Part shown: positions 8,301-13,609 of the stretch, in pieces | Layout: each line of letters starts with the position of its first letter | How positions within the stretch are numbered: the first letter of the stretch is position 1 | Source of the DNA: Bacteroidales bacterium | GTDB taxonomy: Bacteria > Bacteroidota > Bacteroidia > Bacteroidales > FEN-979 | Assembly: GCA_023229525.1 (NCBI GenBank) | Contig: JALNZC010000069.1 | Span: forward strand, 1-13,609 | Reading direction: 5' to 3' | Length of the DNA: 13,609 nt | The notes under the pieces: generated by a model | What the model saw: only the letters and a program-made list of their open reading frames with translations | Databases searched by the model: none | Told to the model about the DNA's origin: nothing | Program-made: the position numbers and the translations under genes

Positions 8301-9844
8301 TAGGGCCCTTTGTTTCAAGTTTTATGTCCCGGGTTAACGGATTGGCGTCCGGTCGTGTCAAAATCACCGGTACTCCGGAGAAGTCGGTTATGACCGGTCA
8401 GATTAAACTGATGCGGACCGAATTCAAGATCAATTACCTGAATGTGCCCTATTCCTTGGCCGATGTAGTAACAATAGACTCCAATGCTTTCCTTTTTAAC
8501 AACATCACCCTGTATGATTCTCTGGGTCATAAATCCAACCTGAGTGGAAAAATCACCCATCATTATTTTAAAGATTTCCGTATAGGCCTGAATATTGACC
8601 TCAACGATTTTGCGGCATTCAACAACACCCGGGTGCAAAATAACGTGTTTTACGGACAAGCACGGGGTTCGGGAAATGTTTCCATTACCGGTCCCCCCGA
8701 TAATATTAAAATTGAAGTCAAAGCAAGCACAGGAGGTAATACCCATGTGGTTATTCCCATCGATCTGACCGAATCCGTTGGACAAACCGATTATATCGTT
8801 TTCGTAAATCCCACATCAGATACGCTGAAAAACCCGGTTACCGGGCAAAGAAAACAAAATACCGGATTGACCCTCGACCTTGGCCTAATGGTTAAACCCG
8901 ATGCCCAGGTGGAGGTTTTTTTCCCCAATCAGCTTGGAAATCTAAAAGCTTCCGGAACCGGAAATTTATTAATGGGGATGACTCCTTCATCACCCTTTGC
9001 CCTTTCAGGAATTTATACAATTACCAAAGGCTCCTTTCTCTTTACCTTTCGAAATATTCTTCGCCTTCCAATGCAGATAAAGGAAGGTAGTACAATCAGT
9101 TGGACTGGCGATCCGACCGACGCCAACATTGCTGTTTCTGCAGTATATAAAACCAAAGCTCCCCTTAAAGGACTGACGACTAGTCCTGAAGAAGAAGGTA
9201 TCCGGGTGCCGGTTGAGTGTATTATCCGCCTCAGCGGGAAATTGATGAATCCCGATATCTCTTTTGGAATCAACCTTCCGAATGCAGCTGAAAACATCCG
9301 GAACCTGGTATATTCAAGCATCGATACCACCAATGCCACTGTGATGAACGAACAAACCATCTATTTACTGGTGATGAATCAGTTCAAACCTGTTGTGGGC
9401 ACAACGGGTACGAATGTCGATGTCGGATCGACCGGGATGTCGTTAATTACCAACCAGTTCAATTCCTGGCTTTCGGGGATTACACAGAATGTCAATGTGA
9501 ATGTCAACTATAAGATGGCCACTTCAACAACCGCACAGGAATTCGATGTCGGTATTTCAACTCAGTTCTTCGATGACCGGTTACTTGTTGATGGTACCTT
9601 CGGAATGAATTCCTATAACAATACATCCATTAAACAATCCAGTACCATCGTGGGTGATATAAATGTCCAGTACTTTCTGACCCAGAACAGGCGATGGAGA
9701 GTTCATGCATTCAACAGGACGAATACCTTGAATATCCTGTATAATAATGCTCCTTATACTCAGGGAGTCGGAATTACGTACCAGCGTGATTTTACCAATT
9801 TCGGGGAACTGTTCAGACCTTCAAAAAAGAATAACGGAAAGTGA
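5342..9844 (+). CDS. TamB-like translocation and assembly module protein
   Basis: This is a 1500-residue AsmA/TamB-like protein expected to span the periplasm from the inner membrane. TamB-family proteins form long lipid-conducting beta-grooves and support outer membrane lipid supply or protein insertion. Near the N-terminus lies one membrane helix (LLKILFYFLVGIFSLLVTVY, about residues 26-45) preceded by a basic stretch (KRKSTIK). The long middle is beta-rich with repeated AsmA-like strand patterns such as LNLHMIGPF and SGRVKITGT. The C-terminal part, roughly 1096-1495, matches the TamB domain: GSGNVSITG, VEVFFPNQLGNLKASGTGNL, the YTITKGSFLFTFRN block and GINLPNA. The start is unresolved. GTG 5342 is the nearest standard start before the helix, ATG 5303 is further inside tsaD, and the best-looking N-terminus would begin at ATA 5405 (IKTLLKILF). 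No BamA/TamA- or TamL-like partner follows. Confidence 0.92.
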   Translation: MSSHEDSIPRIYICISKRKSTIKTLLKILFYFLVGIFSLLVTVYSVIRNEAMQSLMVHMGANFLSKELKTEVTIRGIDLSLLHGLVIEDILIKDQRNEILFAAHTLSVKPGKFSLKNHQLRLNQVFIDKGIIQLMTHKGDTVLNLNFIVDYFASSDTTRKSDTVPSSRWEFSVSNVSLRDTRFHFQDKNQPLITTGMDYSNIDVSGINLDLTDIAFAGDTIYANIQHLAARERSGFVLHNLSGEFQVSPAFLKAHNLKILTDHSDLSLTFDFLYNHWGAYNDFLNEVTIQTKIEPSYLDLQDIGYFAPELLVMRDRIRLSGDIRGTVSNFKARNFRFAYGNNTFFYGNISALGLPDVEETFIDLNVKALNSCKTDIESFLIPGDTRNLVLPGILANVGVISVKGNFTGFYNDFVANARVATNLGNLVTDLTLKKGKGNPLIGYKGKMDIISFDMGKLLDKSDLLGIVTMHTDINGEGFKLKDADLAMNLHIDSIYLNHYNYRNIYLSGALTEKKFDGNVDIHDPNLRLDFNGLIDLSDSLPAFDFTARIYKAQLHKLHLLERDSVKNLSARIKTDFSGTNLDNIDGSITIDSAVYTEGSNTINMDHLSLITKQDTATGKSYHLRSDFIDADVTGSFSFSLLIPSLSTFIRNYMASFNLSDSLISLNAQTNQVMNYQVRFKQTDELTHIFLPILQIAPNSSFFGSYNEEKGFLVMKGESPLLNIHGVELKNWYLDAENRKDNLAILTGSSSLYLKKADKNDSLELKVDSFQLISGIRHDSVHYQVSWNNEEFRSVFDGFASFRKSPAIELKFNRFNVFLWNKYWNIDPGNFIVIDTSRISLSNLAFFSGDQYIKLNGNLSSLAVDTLNMAFNKVDISELDRFLGSPLIDMDGVLSGNVSLTNPDKKMRVLSDLRIDQFKFNKELLGDASLKITYDAGASRFDVDSKIIYTGNIGTNIPFSLTGSYFQDKQHPRFDFDLELKNLNLHMIGPFVSSFMSRVNGLASGRVKITGTPEKSVMTGQIKLMRTEFKINYLNVPYSLADVVTIDSNAFLFNNITLYDSLGHKSNLSGKITHHYFKDFRIGLNIDLNDFAAFNNTRVQNNVFYGQARGSGNVSITGPPDNIKIEVKASTGGNTHVVIPIDLTESVGQTDYIVFVNPTSDTLKNPVTGQRKQNTGLTLDLGLMVKPDAQVEVFFPNQLGNLKASGTGNLLMGMTPSSPFALSGIYTITKGSFLFTFRNILRLPMQIKEGSTISWTGDPTDANIAVSAVYKTKAPLKGLTTSPEEEGIRVPVECIIRLSGKLMNPDISFGINLPNAAENIRNLVYSSIDTTNATVMNEQTIYLLVMNQFKPVVGTTGTNVDVGSTGMSLITNQFNSWLSGITQNVNVNVNYKMATSTTAQEFDVGISTQFFDDRLLVDGTFGMNSYNNTSIKQSSTIVGDINVQYFLTQNRRWRVHAFNRTNTLNILYNNAPYTQGVGITYQRDFTNFGELFRPSKKNNGK
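5375..5382 (+). promoter_or_regulatory. possible -7 element toward tamB-like gene
   Basis: TATATTTG matches TAnnTTTG on the + strand. Transcription would begin near 5389, downstream of both standard TamB start codons but upstream of ATA 5405. It overlaps the first codons of tsaD (Q-I-Y-I on the other strand), so it may be coincidence. No -33 TTTG is seen. Confidence 0.3.
5395..5402 (-). promoter_or_regulatory. possible -7 element toward tsaD
   Basis: Read on the minus strand, these bases are TACTTTTG, matching TAnnTTTG. Transcription would begin near 5389, leaving an almost leaderless tsaD mRNA starting at ATG 5385. No matching -33 TTTG is found, so support is weak. The element lies 12 bases from the opposing candidate at 5375-5382. 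Confidence 0.28.
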
Positions 9845-9867
9845 TGTAAGACAAATGAAAAGGTGAT

Positions 9868-10003
9868 CGAGTGGGCAAGTAGACGAGTAGACGAGTGGAC
9901 GAGTGGGCAAGTTAACGAGTGGGCAAGTTAACGAGTGGGCAAGTGGACTAGTGGGCAGGTTAACGAGTGGGCAAGTGAACGAGTGGGCAGGTGGACTAGT
10001 GGG
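9868..10003 (+). repeat. 17-unit 8-bp tandem array (CGAGTGGG-like)
   Basis: Seventeen consecutive 8-bp units without a single insertion or deletion fill most of the 209-base gap between the TamB-like and sorting-domain genes. In every unit base 1 is C, base 4 is G and base 5 is T; the other positions are mostly purine. The commonest unit is CGAGTGGG. From unit 5 on it alternates with variants such as CAAGTTAA, CAAGTGGA and CAGGTGGA, giving a 16-bp higher-order period. The half-units give a near-regular pyrimidine-purine-purine-purine rhythm, broken only by T at base 6 (units 6, 8, 12) and T at base 2 (units 11, 17). The rest of the gap is A-rich leader before 10054, with no recognisable promoter and no clear terminator. 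Confidence 0.93.
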
Positions 10004-10053
10004 TGGTAGAGAAAAAATAGCAGTAAAATCAACAAAACCAAAAAATTAATAAT

Positions 10054-11358
10054 ATGAAAAATTATAAATCTTTGTTTGCATGTTTGTCCTCTGTAATCCT
10101 GATTACAGTGTTGACGGAAGTTCCGGTATTTTCACAAATTGTTATCCATTCTTCGGATATGCCCCATATCGGTGATACGCTAAGGGTCAGTCTGACCAGT
10201 ATTGTTCCGGCGGGTTATGATCAAACGGGCATGGATACTACATGGGATTTTTCATTACTGGAAGCCCAATCCCAGCGGGTGGATTCCTTTGTCAATGTCA
10301 ATTCCACACCAACAGCATATTATATCTTTTTTGGCCTGCTGAATGGCGCTAACCTTGCTTCGCCACTTCCGGCGATACCCGGACTTCCGCTTACCGATGG
10401 TTTCGAATTTTATAATAATGAATCCGGCTCATTCGGCGACATGGGATTAGCATATAGGACCGCTGGTATCCCGATCATTCCCGCGAAATATGACAACCCC
10501 GATAAAATTTTTCAGTTCCCGATGGTACCGGGATTAACCTGGGCTTCAACGGCCTCCTTTTCAATTTCCCTACCGGGAGTGGGATACCTGTCGAGACAAA
10601 AAATCCGAAGCAGTGAGGTTGATGGGAGGGGGACCCTGATAACACCTTATGGCACATTCCCTTCCTTGCGCGTTAAATCGACAGTTGCAGAACACGACAG
10701 CATTTATCTTGATACTCTCGGGATGGGATTTCCGCTAAACCGGAACATTACCGAATACAAATGGCTGGGCAATGGACAAGGAATTCCATTGCTTCAGATC
10801 AATGAAGAGGGCCCCCTTGTCACAGCCACTTACCGCGATATTTACAGAATGTCTACCGGACCACTCTCAGTTACCCTGGGTCCCGATACAACCGTAATGC
10901 ATGAAACCACTATTACCTTAACAGCAGACGTTAGCGGTGGTGTACCGCCATACCGGTATCTTTGGAGTACCCTTGACACTTTGAAATCGATCACGGTCAC
11001 GGTCACGGATCCCCAGACCTACACCGTTTTTGTATATGATGCCCAGCAGAATTTCGGGTTTGCACAGAAAAAGATATCCGTCAGTTATCCTGTCGGCGAA
11101 ACTGAAATTTCAAACAAGACGGTCGGAGTTTATCCGAATCCTTCTTATGGTCCCGTTACCGTATCTTTACCAGCTATTTCCCGACCCGCATTTCTGAAGG
11201 TGATCAATCCTCTTGGGCGTATAGTTAAGCTTCAGGAAATCCTGCAATCCGAGAATCCCAACACTTTAGATCTTTCAGATCTGTCTGCCGGAATATATAT
11301 TCTTCAGATTTCCAATTCTGAACAAATCTATACTAAAAAGTTAATTATCAGGAATTAA
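10054..11358 (+). CDS. secreted protein with PKD-like region and type IX sorting domain
   Basis: This encodes a 434-residue exported protein of unknown function. It begins with a signal peptide (MKNYKSLF, hydrophobic core, probable cleavage after VFS27 before Gln28). The next region to about residue 268 is beta-rich and opens with SDMPHIGDTLRVS; I recognise no enzyme motif there, only a style common in Bacteroidota surface proteins. Residues about 270-347 form a PKD-like or SprB-like Ig fold (ITLTADVSGGVPPYRYLWS). The last 75 residues are a type IX sorting domain (YPNP at 360-363, then LSAGIYILQI and KKLIIRN). The ATG at 10054 follows an A-rich leader typical of this phylum. It is preceded by the 8-bp array and followed 30 bases later by the helicase gene. 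Adhesion or matrix binding is possible, but this is inference from domain type only. Confidence 0.88.
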   Translation: MKNYKSLFACLSSVILITVLTEVPVFSQIVIHSSDMPHIGDTLRVSLTSIVPAGYDQTGMDTTWDFSLLEAQSQRVDSFVNVNSTPTAYYIFFGLLNGANLASPLPAIPGLPLTDGFEFYNNESGSFGDMGLAYRTAGIPIIPAKYDNPDKIFQFPMVPGLTWASTASFSISLPGVGYLSRQKIRSSEVDGRGTLITPYGTFPSLRVKSTVAEHDSIYLDTLGMGFPLNRNITEYKWLGNGQGIPLLQINEEGPLVTATYRDIYRMSTGPLSVTLGPDTTVMHETTITLTADVSGGVPPYRYLWSTLDTLKSITVTVTDPQTYTVFVYDAQQNFGFAQKKISVSYPVGETEISNKTVGVYPNPSYGPVTVSLPAISRPAFLKVINPLGRIVKLQEILQSENPNTLDLSDLSAGIYILQISNSEQIYTKKLIIRN

Positions 11359-11384
11359 AATCATAAATCTAAAATCGTAAATCC
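11357..11384 (+). repeat. two-copy 14-bp tandem repeat
   Basis: Two adjacent 14-base copies (AAAATCATAAATCT and AAAATCGTAAATCC, 12 of 14 identical) start on the last two bases of the upstream stop codon and fill nearly all of the 30-base gap before the helicase start. Confidence 0.75.
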
Positions 11385-11388
11385 CCAA

Positions 11389-13609
11389 ATGTCCTTTACT
11401 GTCTACAGGTCATCCGCCGGTTCAGGCAAAACATTCACGCTGGTCCGGGAGTACCTGAAGATCATTCTGCAGGAACCCCGTGATTTCCGGCACATCCTCG
11501 CCATCACCTTCACCAACAAGGCAGCTGCTGAGTTGAAGGAACGTGTGCTCCATTCTCTACGTCAACTCTCGATGTATCCCGACTGCACCGATCAAAAGAT
11601 CATTCGTGACCTTCTACCGCAAATTGTTACTCAAACCGTTCTTTCCGAACCGGAAATTGCCGAAAGGGCAAAGCAGTCATTGAACCTGATCCTTCATCAT
11701 TATGCTGATTTTGCCATCGGGACCATCGACAGTTTTTCCCATCGCATCATCCGTTCCTTTGCTCACGACTTTGGGCTTCCGGTCCAGTTCAGTGTTGAAT
11801 TAAATGAGGATGAACTACTGACCACTGCGGTCGATCTTTTACTTGATAAGGTTGGAGAAGATAAGGAACTTACCCGGTTTCTGGTGAAATTCCTTGAAGT
11901 TCGCATGGATGAAGATAAGGGATGGAATATTGACCGGATACTGGTAAATTTTGCCCGCGTTTTACTAGAAGAAGAGGGCCAGGAACATATAGTAGCTTTA
12001 CGCTCACTTACCCTGGATGACTTCACCCGGATATCGGAAGCTATCTATGAAAGGATCAGGGGTTTTGAAAAACTGATCAGGAAGATCGGAACAGATGCAA
12101 TCAAGGTAATTGAAGATGCAGGACTTTCTTCGGAAAGCTTTTACCAGGGAAACCGAGGTATTTGGAAGTATTTCATGTATTTAGCCAATGGACGTTTCGA
12201 CAAACTTCAACCCTCATCCCTGGTCATAAAAACTATAACCGAGGATAAATGGTCAGGAGGAAAAGCAACTGCCACTGAAAAAACGCTTATTGCATCGATA
12301 ACGCCCCAGCTTCGGAATTTTTATGAGGAGGTGATGCAGTTATTGGACCGGAGTGAAGAAAATTATGCCCTGAATAAATTACTCGCCAGAACGATATTCC
12401 CGCTGGCTGTCCTGAACGAAATCGACCGGGTGCTCACGGAATTCAAGAAACAGAACAACCTGGTCCATATTTCCGAATTCAACCGTCGCATCAGTTCCAT
12501 TGTGATCCGTGAACCGGTACCCTTCATTTACGAACGGATTGGTGAACGATACCATCATCTGATGATCGATGAATTCCAGGATACCTCACGCCTTCAATGG
12601 CAGAATTTTGTTCCCCTGATAGAGAATGCACTGTCATCAGGCTATTTCAATCTTGTGGTTGGCGACGGAAAACAGGCTATTTACCGCTGGCGAAATGGAG
12701 ATGTGACACAGTTCACCCGCCTGCCTGAACTTCGTGAGAGTGACCGGAATCCATTGGTGTTGCAGCGTCAGCAGGTACTGGAGAGTCATTTCAAGGAGGA
12801 ATCGCTGAACCGTAATTTCCGGTCGAAACGGGAAATTGTTGAATTTAATAACCGGTTCTTCAGGTATCTTGAAAATTTGTTGGATGAACCGGAAAAAAGT
12901 GTATACCGGGGACTGGAGCAGGTTGTTGATCCGGATAAACGGGGCGGATTTATGGCTCTCCAATTTATGAATAATGACCAGGATGAAGGTACAACATTCG
13001 AGGAATTGAATTATACGGAGATCAAACGGATCATCGGTGAAGTCATGCAAGCGGGTTATTCAATGAAAGAAATAGCCATTCTTTGCCGGAAGAATGAATA
13101 TGCCAGTCGTATAGCACGCATGCTGATGGAAGAAGGTATCGAAGTGGTCTCTTCTGAATCTTTACTGTTGGTCCAATCTCAGGAGGTGAATTTTATAATC
13201 TCCGTGATCCGTTTTCTATATGAGGCTGAGAATCCCATCAACCAGGCGGAAATGGCTGTATTCCTTCTCCAGACAGGGCGATTACCGGGCATGACTATAC
13301 AGGAAGTGTTGAAAAGGATTACCTCCGGAGCCCACTCGGGAGGTGAACTCGTCCGGTTAATGAAAGAATATGGCTGGGTCTTTAGCAGGCAGGAGATGAT
13401 AGCGCTGCCGGTCTATGACCTGGTTGAAACTTTAATCCGGACCTTTTCACTGAACCGGAAAACCGATCCGTATCTCCAGTTTTTTCTTGATGCGGTGCTT
13501 AAATTCATGACCGGCGACCAGCATAGCGCATCGGAATTCCTTGACTGGTGGGAAGATCAGAAATCAAAACTTTCCGTGGTCGTTCCGGAAGGTATCGATG
13601 CTGTGAGGA
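11389..13609 (+). CDS. UvrD/AddA-like superfamily 1 helicase, 3' partial
   Basis: This is an ATP-dependent DNA helicase of the UvrD/RecB/AddA group, likely part of an AddAB-type system that processes double-strand breaks. The frame is open from ATG 11389 to the window edge (740 codons). Motif I is SSAGSGKT (residues 8-15, K14), followed by TFTNKAAAELKERV (Ia) and GTIDSFSHRIIRSF (Ic); motif II is LMIDEFQD (D394, E395); motif III is VGDGKQAIYRWRNGD from 424; motif IV is LNRNFRSK (473-480). The last bases encode PEGIDAVR, which in this family directly precedes motif V (TIHKSKGLEF), so the second half of domain 2A and any PD-(D/E)XK nuclease lie outside. The start is set by the usual MSFxVYxSSAGSGKT opening. 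An AddB-like nuclease gene nearby would confirm AddA; none is visible here. It lies 30 bases after the sorting-domain gene and may share its transcript. Confidence 0.93.
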   Translation, partial: MSFTVYRSSAGSGKTFTLVREYLKIILQEPRDFRHILAITFTNKAAAELKERVLHSLRQLSMYPDCTDQKIIRDLLPQIVTQTVLSEPEIAERAKQSLNLILHHYADFAIGTIDSFSHRIIRSFAHDFGLPVQFSVELNEDELLTTAVDLLLDKVGEDKELTRFLVKFLEVRMDEDKGWNIDRILVNFARVLLEEEGQEHIVALRSLTLDDFTRISEAIYERIRGFEKLIRKIGTDAIKVIEDAGLSSESFYQGNRGIWKYFMYLANGRFDKLQPSSLVIKTITEDKWSGGKATATEKTLIASITPQLRNFYEEVMQLLDRSEENYALNKLLARTIFPLAVLNEIDRVLTEFKKQNNLVHISEFNRRISSIVIREPVPFIYERIGERYHHLMIDEFQDTSRLQWQNFVPLIENALSSGYFNLVVGDGKQAIYRWRNGDVTQFTRLPELRESDRNPLVLQRQQVLESHFKEESLNRNFRSKREIVEFNNRFFRYLENLLDEPEKSVYRGLEQVVDPDKRGGFMALQFMNNDQDEGTTFEELNYTEIKRIIGEVMQAGYSMKEIAILCRKNEYASRIARMLMEEGIEVVSSESLLLVQSQEVNFIISVIRFLYEAENPINQAEMAVFLLQTGRLPGMTIQEVLKRITSGAHSGGELVRLMKEYGWVFSRQEMIALPVYDLVETLIRTFSLNRKTDPYLQFFLDAVLKFMTGDQHSASEFLDWWEDQKSKLSVVVPEGIDAVR

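Noticed and set aside
8315..8785. 156-codon open frame on the minus strand
   Set aside because: It is a shadow of the TamB-like gene; the sense strand has clear AsmA/TamB-type strand patterns through this stretch.
9868..10003. CRISPR-like or G-quadruplex-forming array
   Set aside because: There is no repeat/spacer distinction, as units are 8 bp and contiguous. The GGG runs are mostly separated by about 13 bases, too far apart for a convincing quadruplex.
10991..11008. Three copies of TCACGG
   Set aside because: This is an in-frame coding repeat for alternating Val/Thr of a beta-strand in the PKD-like region; it needs no further explanation.
11356..11391. Possible stop-codon read-through fusing the sorting-domain protein to the helicase
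   Set aside because: The two genes share a frame with no other stop in the 30-base gap, but a type IX tail fused to a cytoplasmic helicase makes no functional sense; 30 bases free of stops is unremarkable.
12637..13050. 137-codon open frame on the minus strand
   Set aside because: It is antisense to helicase motifs III and IV; the sense frame is continuous and conserved.

Overview
The window looks like chromosome from a member of the Bacteroidota, most likely a Bacteroidales-type saccharolytic organism. Two proteins end in the YPNP-type C-terminal domain used by the type IX secretion system. TsaD sits next to a large TamB-like protein. Sequences matching the Bacteroidota -7 promoter element (TAnnTTTG) occur near starts, and no start shows a clear Shine-Dalgarno. 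No mobile element, tRNA, rRNA or CRISPR array is visible. No complete, obviously new multi-gene system is visible; the least explained features are the repeats in the gaps and the crowded tsaD/tamB start region.

Layout. (1) 2-568 (+) is the 3' part of a flavodiiron (FprA-type) protein. (2) 646-1494 (+) is a lipoprotein of unknown family. It overlaps the start of (3), 1481-4330 (+), a secreted family 3 glycoside hydrolase of the beta-xylosidase type with fibronectin-III-like, CBM6-like and type IX sorting domains. (4) 4372-5385 (-) is TsaD, convergent with the hydrolase and divergent from (5), ~5342-9844 (+), a 1500-residue TamB/AsmA-like envelope protein. (6) 9845-10053 is a gap filled mostly by an unusual 17-unit, 8-bp tandem array. 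(7) 10054-11358 (+) is a secreted protein with a PKD-like region and a type IX sorting domain. (8) 11389-window end (+) is the N-terminal 740 residues of a UvrD/AddA-like helicase, cut just before motif V.

How the parts relate. The lipoprotein and the hydrolase look translationally coupled and may act together at the cell surface on hemicellulose; this is inferred from overlap only. TamB (inner membrane to outer membrane) and type IX export (outer membrane to surface) both belong to envelope biogenesis, but the neighbourhood otherwise looks like mixed housekeeping genes. The three short gaps at 4331-4371, 9845-10053 and 11359-11388 each carry a different short-period tandem repeat (7, 8 and 14 bp).
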